From: Sclerotiophoma versabilis
Lineage: Eukaryota > Ascomycota > Dothideomycetes > Pleosporales > Didymellaceae
Direction of reading: 5' to 3'
Assembly: GCA_012274445.1 (NCBI GenBank)
Contig: JAAROD010000004.1
Location: 186,001-250,000, forward strand
Length of the DNA: 64,000 nt
The notes under the pieces are model-generated. The model saw only the letters and a program-made list of their open reading frames with translations. It searched no databases and was not told the DNA's origin. The position numbers and the translations under genes are program-made. Below are positions 11,132 through 21,200 of this stretch, piece by piece. The stretch's first letter is position 1. Every line of letters starts with the position of its first letter.

Positions 11132-13268
11132 ATGAAAATGCGACTGCTGGAAGCTCTTTCGATATTGTTGGCTTCGGCCACAATTGCTAAAAGTACTATC
11201 TTACCACGCTATGCCAACGACACAGGGTACCAGCTGCAGACAGGACCCCTAGACACACCCTGGACTGCGGAAGTTGGCACAAATCCATGGCCCGAGCATC
11301 CCCGCCCTAGAGTTCAGCGCTCGCAATGGAAGAACCTCAACGGCGTGTGGCGTTGGAGAAATGTGACGGCTGGACAAGTCAACTCGCCACCTACAGGGCA
11401 GACGCTCGAGCGTGCGGTACTTGTTCCTTCGTGTCTTGAAAGTGCTTTGTCTGGTACACTTCACCTCTGTTGTGCACTGAAAGGAATTCTGATCATTTTC
11501 AGGTATCATGGAGAAAGGACATCTCTACAGCTGGTTTCAGACGACGTTCGACATTCCATCAGATTGGCCGACCGAAAACCGTGTTTTGATCAACTTCGGT
11601 GCTGTTGACTACGAAGCGACCATTTTCGTAAACGGCAGAGAAGTGGGTTTCCACAGAGGCGGGTACTTCGAGTTTACCTTTGACGTGACGGACTATCTCT
11701 CAAACAATGGCACAAATGAACTGTGAGTACATTGTGTAGCTGTAAGTCCCTACATACTGACGTTGAACCCTAGACTCGTGCATGCTTTTGACCCCACAGA
11801 TACCGAAAGGTACCAGATCCCCATCGGCAAGCAGACCCTGACACGCGAGGGCATGATCTGGTATACGCCTTGCACCGGAATTTGGCAGACAGTGTGGTTG
11901 GAGTCGACGCCTAGGGCGTACATCACGAAGTTGGACCTGGCTGCTGGGGCTGATGGCAACGGTATGTATACTGCTGAAGCGCTCAAAGTCGGATGCTGAC
12001 TTGCAGAAGTGAACGTCACAGTACACAGCAGCACAAACAGCTCCACTCCATATCAAATAACTGTACATGAGCTCGGTTCCGATGCAGCGAAGGCGACTGC
12101 AACAGGTAACAGCGGCGCCCCCTTCGTTTTCAAAGTTGACTCTCCCAACCTCTGGACGCCCAATACACCAACACTATACAACATCACAGTCCAGCTAGGA
12201 AGCGACTCGATCTCGAGTTACACTGGCTTCAGGACCATCTCCAGGGCTGTGATAGACGGTGTCCAACGACCACTGTTAAATGGAGAGTTCGAGTTCTTTT
12301 GGAGCCCTCTCGATCAAGGCTTCTGGCCCGATGGCATATACACGCCACCAACAGTTGAAGCGATGCGCTATGACTTGGAAAAGCTCAAGGAGGTTGGGTT
12401 CAATGCAATCCGCAAGCACATCAAAGTTGAACCTGCGCTGTATTATAAGGCTGCTGATGAGCTGGGGTTCTTGATCATACAAGACATGCCCTCGCTGCGT
12501 CCAGATCTTCCAGACCCAAACAACAACTGCGGCTCCATTCGGTTGGAAGGACCAGATGCACGAGCCGAATTTGACCGCCAACTCGTACTCATGATCGAGC
12601 AGCTCAAGAGCTATACAAGCATCTTCGCATGGACCATCTACAACGAAGAATGGGGTCAATCGACAGACGCCTCGCAATCGTGGCCAGAGTTCGAGCTCAC
12701 AGATCTTGTTCGCTCCCTTGATCCTACACGTCTTGTCAATGCAGTCAGTGGCTGGACAGACCATACAGCCGGCGACTTCGATGACAACCACCACTACTCG
12801 ACACCACAGTGCGGTTCGCCCTTTTGGAGCGTCCAAGGCTCTGGACCTAGTGGTTACAACTCTGCCTACGATCCCTCGCGTATTGGACTGCAGGGCGAGT
12901 TCGGCGGTGTGGGCCAACAATTATCCGTCGAGCACGCCTGGTTCGACGATCTGGCGAAGCAGACAGCGTACGAGCTGACCAACACCACGGAGGCTTGGAA
13001 CTACCGCTCTATTCAGAATATTGTGCAGCTTCGCGAACAGATCGAGCGCTACGCTTGCTCTGGCGGTGTCTGGACGCAGACTACTGATGTGGAAGGAGAA
13101 GTCAATGGTTTGCTGTCGTACGATCGGAGGATCAATCGTATGGACAAAGAGATATGGAGTAGCACAATCCAGTCTCTGTATGATGCTGCTGCTAAGCGAG
13201 GAAATATCTCGATGGCAGCCACAGGAAGGAATAATGATGTTGAAGGCTTGCAAGACATATTCCCGTAA
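11132..13268 (+). CDS. Secreted glycoside hydrolase family 2 (beta-galactosidase/glucuronidase-like)
   Basis: Four exons, 11132-11453, 11503-11722, 11774-11961 and 12007-13268 (introns 49, 51 and 45 bp; the second and third carry CTGAC branch sites); 663 residues. A signal peptide covers about residues 1-20. The N-terminal sugar-binding jelly-roll (SWFQTTFDIP...VNGREVGFHRGGYFEFTFDVTDYL) and an immunoglobulin-like domain precede a TIM barrel that begins about residue 330 (GFNAIRKHIKVEPALYY). Acid/base Glu457 lies in TIYNEEWGQ and nucleophile Glu541 in GLQGEFGG. Many N-glycosylation sequons support secretion. The family hydrolyses beta-galactosides, mannosides or glucuronides; substrate cannot be read from sequence. 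It resembles fungal proteins annotated as GH2 beta-galactosidases. It converges on the GNAT gene, with the two stops 70 bp apart. Confidence 0.9.
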
Positions 13269-13337
13269 GGCCGTGGGCGACCTACATTTCTTGTCTAAAC
13301 GCAGCGTGGCAATCATACATATCGAACCAGTATCCAG

Positions 13338-14075
13338 CTATTGCTCGCTCGAATCAATCCTAATAGTCCGACTTGTTCTCCGTCCCTCTTCCTCCTGACC
13401 ACCCTTCTTTTCTCTTTCTCTTTGCATGCCCCACCACTCACTCTCCAACAACCCCAACTCCACTCCATCCCACCATCGCCCCTCATGCCAATACGCCTCC
13501 CTCTCCCTGCCCTCCATCTTGAACCCAATCTTCTCATACAGTCTCAGCGCCCCGACGTTCCACTCGAACGCCCTGATACGTACCCGATGCAGCCCCGCAC
13601 GACGAAACGCGTAGTCCAGAGCCCACTCAATAGTTTCACGCCCGTAACCACAGCCTTGAAACGAAGGCAGAATATCAATGCCGATTTCTGTCGACCTGTG
13701 ATGTGCGGCGTTGGGAGCAAGTCTGGTCAGATGGATCTCGCCAATCGCCGTTCCCCACTCGCTCTTCAGACCACGCGAGGGCGCGCTGTTGTTGCCCACC
13801 TCTTCGTTCTCCTTGGAGGACGGGGTCTCCTTGAGCCAGATTGTTGCGCCGAGGAGCGAGTCATTTGCCACGGTCTTCATATACTTCCTCGCGTCGGCGG
13901 TGCTGGGGAGCGAGGTATTGTTGAAGCTGCTGTTCATGAAGCCATCTTGGTCGTTCCCCATGGCGAGGAAGAGGGCGAGATCTTCTGGTTGGCGGACTGC
14001 GCGGAAGGCCAGGCGTGTGGTGTCGAAGGGGCGGAGGGGGTCGGGAATCAGCTTAGGGTCTGGTTTGGCAGCCAT
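13338..14075 (-). CDS. GNAT-family N-acetyltransferase (RimJ/RimL type)
   Basis: Single exon, 245 residues. The protein begins with the FDTTRLAFRAVRQPEDLALF block found at the start of RimL-like GNATs. It then shows IGEIHLTRL (beta 4), EIGIDILPSFQGCGYGRETIEWALDYAF (the acetyl-CoA-binding Q-x-x-G-x-G/A loop, here QGCGYG) and VRIRAFEWNVGALRLYEKIGFKMEGRERE (the N-x-x-x-x-x-x-Y-x-x-x-G-F motif). The last 30 residues are charged and low-complexity. Such enzymes acetylate N-terminal or small-molecule amines; the substrate is unknown. The gene is tail to tail with the GH2 gene. Confidence 0.88.
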   Translation of the reverse strand: MAAKPDPKLIPDPLRPFDTTRLAFRAVRQPEDLALFLAMGNDQDGFMNSSFNNTSLPSTADARKYMKTVANDSLLGATIWLKETPSSKENEEVGNNSAPSRGLKSEWGTAIGEIHLTRLAPNAAHHRSTEIGIDILPSFQGCGYGRETIEWALDYAFRRAGLHRVRIRAFEWNVGALRLYEKIGFKMEGREREAYWHEGRWWDGVELGLLESEWWGMQREREKKGGQEEEGRRTSRTIRIDSSEQ

Positions 14076-15059
14076 GTTGATTGTGAGGGTTGGGCTACGA
14101 CTCTGATGATAGGCAGCGAAATTCGATTGTTGATGTCGAAATGTGCTGAATCATGCGTTTGTCAATCGCCAAGATGCCACTTCTCTACTGATGTTGAAGA
14201 TGACTCCTTGAACAGATTGAGCGTGTCGCGGGCAGGCTGTCTCAAGTGTATTCGGCTTTAAAGCGGTCTGAGGCATCTTCTGCGCCCTTTTGATGTTGCT
14301 CGAGTCATTGCACATGTGGATTGAGGGCGGGCTGCATTTGCACACCTAACCTGGAGAAGAAGGCTTTTATAAGGTCACGAACAGCGACTCTTTACACTTA
14401 GTGTAGCGAAATTATATCGATGACGTAACTAAACTACATTGCAATTGAATATTTCATTTTGTTCCCAAGTTGTATGCATTCCAGCAAGAAGTTTGCATGT
14501 CTTTGCTGACAAAGCGCTTTCGCTTAGCAATGGTTCGAAGCTTCCCAACATCCACAGCTTCATGCCTCTTCCTCTCCGCTACAAGTCATCATTATTGTCG
14601 ATATCGCCCTTTTGCATCCTGTCTGACTTTTTATCTCACCTCTGAAACCCCATAACTCTTGTCAAGCGACACTGCGAACCCATGCTCTCAAGTCCGAGTG
14701 CTGCCCGGATTGCCTGTTTAGTCCCTAGCGCGCGGACTTCGGCAATAGCATTGAGACAAGACGAGCATGCCGTCTGCCTAAGTCGATGCCTCAAGTCACT
14801 ATCAATAGCGGTAGAGAAGATCATAACCCTATATTCATGGATGTTGACAGGTGTGTAAGGCTGCGTTTTGGTGTTTCAAGTATGCCCAGCTGCAGCGTGC
14901 GGTGTGCAACCATGCCTGTCCGAACTGTGCGCAACTTCTCGCGGAGTATATTTTATCGAAGTCCTTCTATGAATTGACAGCGTGTGCTATCTTAATCGAG
15001 CTCGTTCATCAGTTCACTTTCAATCCAGCGTGTTCCAAAGTGCATTGTACACTTACAAG
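14076..15059. other. Divergent intergenic region
   Basis: It separates the GNAT start from the start of the RVxF-motif protein. A few short overlapping ORFs occur, but none is convincing. Confidence 0.5.
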
Positions 15060-16259
15060 ATGTCTTGCCTTCCTTTGTTCTATTTCAGTCCGTCCATTCC
15101 CTCAGTACTCAACCCCTATGACGACCTACCAGGCTCGAAATCAGGTGGACAAAGGCCAGCAACTCCAGCAACGACTCCGAAGGCAAATGGAGTAGCGGAC
15201 AGTCGTTACGACAAATTGTCACAAGTATCAGTTACCCACAGACGCGTCGATTCGTTCGAGTGGGTAATGACACAATCAGCGCCAAACACTCCCCCAACAT
15301 CGCTTGGATCCAAAAACGAGCCATATTCTCCCCCACCAGCAAAGTTGTTTGGTTCCGCACCACTACCTGTTCCCAACGAGACTTGGTCAACTATCTCACG
15401 GCCTTGCGACCAAAGAGAAAAGCGAGGATATTTTGATTGGTGGTCTTCGCCAAGCCTGCAAAATGGCAAAGGGTATGCAAGAATATCAGCATTCGAAGAA
15501 GGGGACGAACCAGATGTATTGGCTTCCACGTCGAACGTCCGCAGATCGGTCGAAGGGCCAACAAAATCTCTCAGGCCAAAAGCTCAGGTGCAAACTCCCG
15601 TTTTCTCGTCAACCGACGGTAATCAGCTTCGACCCTCGCAAGAATTCAATGCACTTGGAATAGTGTTCCCATGTACTCCTCCACCTAGTCCGCCAGCTTC
15701 AATAGCATCGAAAGCACCTCGGCCTTCTGACTCATTCAAGGCGGCCCCCGGAGTGGCCGCACCACGCTTGCCAAAGCGTGTCTCATTCTCCCCGGTCATT
15801 GACGAGGTTGTATTGGAAACGTTCCCCAATTCCGATTTTGAGAGGCAGCCACCATCGTCTTGGGGTAGCTACTTGCCTTCCTCATTCCTCGTGGCACGGC
15901 CTATACTGCCGCGTAAGACCTCTTGTCCAGTACCTAGAAGGACGATTGCGGCTCGACCAATATTAAAACACTCAACATCATTTGATCACCAGCCAATCTA
16001 TGACTCTACATCAAGCACTGAGATGACACGTCTGTCAACTAGAACAAAGGCTGAAGACACCGTTAGTTTGGCATCGCCAATACCGTCTCAAAGACTTTCG
16101 GTTGCGGCGTTGCGCGCCGATGGCCACAGAAAGCTTGGTGGGAAATCACTTGAGACCGACAGTGTCTTCGTAACATTACTGCAAGCCGCACAAAAGCCCG
16201 CGCACCGACAATGCCACTCTTTGTTTTGTAGTGTCGATGAGGACTGCAAGTCACCCTAG
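15060..16259 (+). CDS. Ser/Pro-rich protein of unknown function with a PP1-docking (RVxF) motif
   Basis: Single exon; the ATG at 15060 starts a 399-residue protein (MSCLPLFYFSPSIPSVLNPYDDLPG). An upstream in-frame ATG at 14982 would add 26 residues of poor composition. The protein is disordered and rich in Ser, Pro and Thr. A canonical KRVSFSP motif sits near residue 240 and matches the RVxF element by which regulators bind protein phosphatase 1. Two related short blocks, ARPILPRKTS and ARPILKHSTS, occur about 30 residues apart further on. No globular domain is visible. A PP1-regulator role is inferred from the motif alone. It converges with the mannosyl-3-phosphoglycerate synthase gene 268 bp downstream. 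Confidence 0.65.
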   Translation: MSCLPLFYFSPSIPSVLNPYDDLPGSKSGGQRPATPATTPKANGVADSRYDKLSQVSVTHRRVDSFEWVMTQSAPNTPPTSLGSKNEPYSPPPAKLFGSAPLPVPNETWSTISRPCDQREKRGYFDWWSSPSLQNGKGYARISAFEEGDEPDVLASTSNVRRSVEGPTKSLRPKAQVQTPVFSSTDGNQLRPSQEFNALGIVFPCTPPPSPPASIASKAPRPSDSFKAAPGVAAPRLPKRVSFSPVIDEVVLETFPNSDFERQPPSSWGSYLPSSFLVARPILPRKTSCPVPRRTIAARPILKHSTSFDHQPIYDSTSSTEMTRLSTRTKAEDTVSLASPIPSQRLSVAALRADGHRKLGGKSLETDSVFVTLLQAAQKPAHRQCHSLFCSVDEDCKSP

Positions 16260-16527
16260 GTCGTTACCCTTCACTCTCCTCTTTCATATGACCTCTTTCA
16301 TAATTTCATTTGATTGTTCGAATGTTTTCAATAGTATAGGACACTTTAGTTTCACACCCATAGCTATAAGTGGCTCCATCTCATCGTTTTAGCATTCGCA
16401 ATACTTCGGTTCTTATAACAGTAGACGGGACCGCGATTTTACTCTGACACTATGTGCACAAGTCACGTACAACAGGCTATCTGTTTACCGTGAACTGAGA
16501 GATGTCAATTGATATACCTGATACAGC

Positions 16528-17868
16528 TTACTCGGACAACACGATATCTATAGACTTTAATGTTCCGACTTTCTCTTTCACCACCTTTCTGAACACTTCA
16601 AAGTTAATATTGCTCATCGGAATGTACATACGCGCTTCGTTCAGCGCTCCATCCTCCCCAACAGCCGTTATAAGCTCCTTTCTTGTATACTCTATCAGTT
16701 CATCCTTTAAACCTTTCAGTGTGAGTCGCGAGTGATAGATTGTGCTCAAACCCTGCGCTTGCATTTTCAAAATATGCTCTTCACCCTTCCCAAAATCATG
16801 GATATGCGGGTTAAGCGTCTCAATCTGCAGTATCTTGATCTTCTTCTCAAATGGCTCTAGCTCGTTACAGACCTCTGCTTCAATACCACTGCGAGGGGGT
16901 GTGCCTGGTGGTGTTAGAGGGAACACACCTGAGCGCTCCCACGTATTGATCAGCTGAAACGGCTCAACCGCATATCCAGTTGCAAAATTGAGTTGCAGCG
17001 CGAGATCGATGGACATAGCGTGCTCACCCGCGTTTGCTGTCTTGATCACATCGCTTTGGCCTTCATTGCCAGTAATGGACGTGAACAGGCGATTCATCCA
17101 TTCATTCACAACGCGTGAACATCGTCCAGACTCTTTGGGAATGAGTTTACCATCGACAATCTTAGGTTTGGACTTCCACTTGATGCGCACCATAGCGAGG
17201 GGCTTCTCAGTCGCTTGTTGGTCATTGGAGTTGGAGGAGAAAGTGGAGTTCAAAGCGTGATGCAGACCCGCTGCAAATACCTTACAGTACTCGTGCACTG
17301 CGCCGGGGACTAAGTTGTCTGCGTCGATAAAACCTACGAATACCTTGCCAGCGAGCTTAGCCAAAGCTGTACCGATCATCATTGCCTCGCCTTTGCCGTT
17401 GCGGATGCGCCCAGCGCTGTTTTGCAAGTCTATATCGGCTCTGTTGTCGACGATGTGAGGCATTCCTGCTTGAAAGAAGGCTTGCGCGAGGCGTGCGTCT
17501 TGCTGGTGGACTACAATTCCCTGGCGTTGAGTCTCAGTGCAGAATTCGGTTAACGTTGTGGATTCTACTCCGAAGTTGTCAGCGTTGCTGTTGGAAACCA
17601 GGATGATCAGGCAGTGGTGTGGGATGCCGTTCAGAACACCCTTGAGGATGAAGTGCTCCTCATTCATGCAAGGCACGATAATGGCAAGTTGCTTCTCAAT
17701 TGCTTGGAGTGACGAGTGGGAGAGGGCAACATTCAAGGTTCCGTCCTCAAGTACGTTACACTTGCTTGGTCCCATGATAAGGCCAGAGTCCAGCTCTGTG
17801 ACCTTCGACACTGTATCCACCTCCACGTTGCCCAGGCGAACACAGTCAGTTTTAAAATTCAGTCGCAT
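16528..17868 (-). CDS. Mannosyl-3-phosphoglycerate synthase (GT55)
   Basis: Single exon, 446 residues. The enzyme transfers mannose from GDP-mannose to 3-phosphoglycerate, giving mannosyl-3-phosphoglycerate, the precursor of the compatible solute mannosylglycerate. Family hallmarks in order: LAIIVPCMNEEHFILKGVL (about 61-79), GIPHHCLIILVSNS (81-94), NGKGEAMMIGTALA (157-170), metal-binding DAD within GFIDADNLVPGAV (residues 182-184), MVRIKWKSKPKI, GRCSRVVNEWMNRLF and NAGEHAMSIDLALQL...GYAVEP. The length is near the archaeal and bacterial enzymes plus a modest C-terminal extension. The partner phosphatase is not in the window and not fused to this protein. The family is best known from thermophilic prokaryotes. 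Cytosolic; no targeting signal is seen. Confidence 0.88.
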   Translation of the reverse strand: MRLNFKTDCVRLGNVEVDTVSKVTELDSGLIMGPSKCNVLEDGTLNVALSHSSLQAIEKQLAIIVPCMNEEHFILKGVLNGIPHHCLIILVSNSNADNFGVESTTLTEFCTETQRQGIVVHQQDARLAQAFFQAGMPHIVDNRADIDLQNSAGRIRNGKGEAMMIGTALAKLAGKVFVGFIDADNLVPGAVHEYCKVFAAGLHHALNSTFSSNSNDQQATEKPLAMVRIKWKSKPKIVDGKLIPKESGRCSRVVNEWMNRLFTSITGNEGQSDVIKTANAGEHAMSIDLALQLNFATGYAVEPFQLINTWERSGVFPLTPPGTPPRSGIEAEVCNELEPFEKKIKILQIETLNPHIHDFGKGEEHILKMQAQGLSTIYHSRLTLKGLKDELIEYTRKELITAVGEDGALNEARMYIPMSNINFEVFRKVVKEKVGTLKSIDIVLSE

Positions 17869-19358
17869 CGTGAGTTTTCGACGTTCGTGGCTTGAAAGTT
17901 TTGATTGTTTACAGACACGAAGGGGAAAGATTGCGCAAGAGCTGTTTATAGTCCTTGGAATACATTGTTCAGATATTGAATGTTCCTACATAGTGAGTAT
18001 GAATGCAAAGTTGGGGAACCACGCAAACAAAGAAAGTCTTGACCTACGGAGGAATCGAACAAATAGCTGCTTCTTTGTCAAAGTCATGTACACAATGTCT
18101 ATTAGCAAGTCTACGCTATATGGCCGTCACGAACACGTTAATAGACCAGTTTCCTTCAACCTCTCCCAGATGTCTACCAAGTAAACGTGGTCGTTTCTCG
18201 TAGAGTTCCGACTTAGCTCACAAAGAAGCTGGTCTCAAGACTAAGTAACTTACACTCCAAGCGATGCTATAATGGCATTGGCCCCTTTAAGTACAGTAGT
18301 GCAGTCCTTAGGTTGGACCCATTGTTTTACTGCCAATGTGAATGTTTCCGGCTCACGCGCGGTCCTATCTGATCGTGCACTGCAGGATTAGCCGTAGCTT
18401 GTCTCTTCCTGTTCGTCAACCCTAGACGTGAATGCTCCGATCTTTGACCTGGAGATCGCCCGCACAGGTTGAACCTTAAAGTACGACCGTCCTGCCCCAG
18501 CTAAACTGGCGGTTGGGCTGGCCTTCTGGCAGCGGGTATATGCATTTCAAGTCCCGCAGGTGATATGATCTTCTCTGACGATAATGACACTTACTCAGGC
18601 CCTATTTAGAATCCCAACATACAGGAGGTTGCAGTTATTCAAGCTCGAGGATAGTGTTCGTGCCATACAGAGCAGCGTTACGAATGCTACCGTAGAAGTT
18701 GCTACTTGCAGCTAGAGAAGATGTGTCTGGCTCATGAATAACGCCACTGGAATGCTCGAACGTTCTCGTGATGGACGGGAACGCGGAGCTTGTGGTTAAG
18801 ATACTGCAGACGTATACGGGAAATTGCTATATGTGTACAAATTCTTACTTCTTCGCACGGCCGACGAGTCAAATGGCATGGAGTCTATCAAAGGCTTCGC
18901 AAGGAAAGTTAACCCAGAGACCTACATATGTCAATGAGCGATGGTCGATACAGTAAGCAGCTGAGGATGTGTTGTTTGAGTTCACCGGGCAGCGTGAGAA
19001 GCGCCCACGGCTTCTTTTTGCCATACTTGGTTACACTGTACTGTTTCACAGCGATCTTGGCTCAAATGCAATACCTGCGAGAACCAACCGCGCGGTCCTG
19101 TCTCTTGTCTGCGCAGGAGCGGAGATGGGAAGCCTTAGAGTAAGCTCTTCAGGTCACGATGATGAGTTAATTGCCACCGAGAGATATAGTCAGCTTAGCA
19201 CTGTGGTGAAGCAACAGCCCTGGAGACTGATGAACCTTCTTGTAATCAAAGCAGAAGAGATGATACAATTCAGGAAGTCGCGCTCGTGATCCAGCTGTCT
19301 CGCAACTCCACATTGTAAAACCTCTGCAAGTCCCTATTCGATATCAGAATAACGAAGC
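17869..19358. other. Intergenic region, no supported gene
   Basis: Lies between the MPGS start and the F-box gene stop. Small ORFs at 18768-18956 and 18928-19289 (plus strand) look partly protein-like but have no recognisable motif and no clear join. A decayed gene cannot be excluded. Confidence 0.45.
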
Positions 19359-20749
19359 TCATGTTGACACGTTCGATGACGCTGAACTTGTCGAACTCCA
19401 CACTCGATGCAGCCCATTGGGGTCCAACCTGTCCTGCTCGCCAGGCACCACTCTCTGACACCACGAACACCAACTTCTCAGCTTGCCTGCATTCTCTCTG
19501 GGCAGCCATTGCACCGACTTCTCACGCTCATCTTCATACATCTTCACGCACTCACCAACTCTGGTGTACTTCTTGTGCTTCACCTTGAGCACTCCACCAA
19601 TACCCTCAATCTCTTGAGCCAAGTAGCTCGTTCCTCGCCATCTCTTTGGTGCCTCAGAAGTGTCGTGGCTTTGGTCTTGGGCAGCAAGCGCTTCCAGCGT
19701 CTCTGCCTCACAGGTCTCGTGCTCAACGATCCTTGCACCGAGACAGCTAGCGCCTCGACCACACTCAACGCCTTGTTCACCCTCGCCGGCCCCCGTGCCG
19801 ACACCACCCAGATAATGGCTGTATCGTGTGCGCCAACTCCAACCACGGACGTAGTTTGTATCAGCGTTCTTCAGGTCCTTGCCACAGGGTGCGCATAGCC
19901 ACACTACATTGTCGCAATTACACGGTGTCCTCTCAAATGCTGGGGCAGTGAAGGCCCGGGGCGCTTCACTATCCCAGAAGACTGGGCGAGAGTTGGGTGA
20001 AGAGGGTGGCGAAGGGGAGCCGCCTGAGGACGACGTGCGTTCCTTCCTGACAGACATGAGCAACGACAGAGGTGCTTTGGCGCATGTTCGGCAGATCCTA
20101 CGGTGGCGGGCACGCAGCGCAGGTGTCGCAGGGGGCTTCATCGTGCAGTTCTGGTTCCTGTCAGCGCCACCCCAGCTCCTTACAGAAGACGTCATACCCG
20201 GCACACGACCTTTGCACAGCGCTGGCACTCGCCCACCATGTCTCGCGCGCAGTTGCCAATCTTGCCGCTTGTCAAATGCCGCGACGACTGAAAGCCGCCA
20301 GGCCGCTCACGGAACCGCGCATGCAGTTGCGAGTCGGTGTCGTCATCTTCGTGGCAACAGCGCAGCGTGTGCTTGATGAGCTGGTCGCGGTACTCGAGCA
20401 GATTGGCACGAAACTGTCTGCATGTGCGCGAAAGATCATGCAGGGTATTCAGATCCAGCTGGCCGGCGAGCTGTCTGACTATGCTGTTCAGTCAAGGTGG
20501 TTAGCATGCCATCATGGCGCGGAGCTTGTCCTTGCTGTAGGTTCAGGCTCACGGATAACAGCTGAGAGCTGCCGAGAACCCGTTGATATTGGGGTTCGGC
20601 CTCTCGTCTGCTGTTTTCGCATGTTCATCCTCTGTCGAAGCCAGCAAGTCGTGCAGTAACGGCTTCACATCCGGAATGCTGGGTGTTGACGTGTGTGGAG
20701 CAAGATACGCAGGGACCGCATTCTCTTCTAGATCAACTAGAATCACCAT
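19359..20749 (-). CDS. F-box-like protein with Cys-rich putative zinc-binding region
   Basis: Three exons on the minus strand, 20749-20553, 20483-20198 and 20150-19359; 424 residues. The first intron (69 bp) has a TGCTAAC branch site, the second (47 bp) CTGAC. Start ATG at 20749 (MVILVDLEENAVPAYLAPH); the longer ORF upstream has no ATG. Residues about 65-105 (CYPIVRQLAGQLDLNTLHDLSRTCRQFRANLL) fit a divergent F-box. Next come CQRCAKVVCRNC, the RRICRTC block, CNCDNVVWLCAPCG, a CGRGASC...HETC stretch and CSWCQRVVPGEQD, suggesting several zinc-binding sites. F-box proteins usually recruit substrates to SCF ubiquitin ligases; that role is inferred. The two joins are strongly supported by frame and motif continuity. 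Confidence 0.75.
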
Positions 20750-21200
20750 TGTGGAAGGCTGCGGCACGACCGCGCAGCCTTGGAGCCAGGAAAAGGCACA
20801 AAATATACAAGGGAGACTTCTGAGTAGTGTTGTCAAAGCGATGCCGGCATCATGACGACTTAAGGTGCTGGTGTGAACGGCAAGGCCCCACTGCCGCGGT
20901 CACCGATGTGTACGCATTCGATCTTATCAGATCATCTCGGCGCCCGTGCCGGACGCCGCAATGCAAGCACGCCATAAGACTAGAACCCTAGGTTCACTAA
21001 CTAAGCGAAAACAGCAAGTCACAACCGAAGCAGGTCTTTTTAGCACGGTTTCTTTGGAAGGCGCTGACGGTGGCTGGAGAACAAAAACGTAGGAAGGAAA
21101 AATAATTGATTCTATGGAAACATTTTAAGGGATGGAGTCTTCCACCACCATAGCCTCGTGATAAGGCGAAGAAGCGCAGGGGTGGACTTGATGTGACCTC
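20750..21200. other. Intergenic region
   Basis: F-box gene promoter and 3' flank of the FAD-monooxygenase gene. No other feature seen. Confidence 0.5.

Noticed and set aside
13341..14261. 306-codon plus-strand ORF
   Set aside because: Antisense to the GNAT gene, which has all acetyl-CoA-binding motifs.
18041..18120. tRNA-like GTTCGATTC on the minus strand
   Set aside because: Flanking bases cannot pair as a T stem, and no A box or acceptor pairing is present.
18768..19289. Two plus-strand ORFs (62 and 106 codons)
   Set aside because: No motif, no credible join, no start context; left as unassigned.
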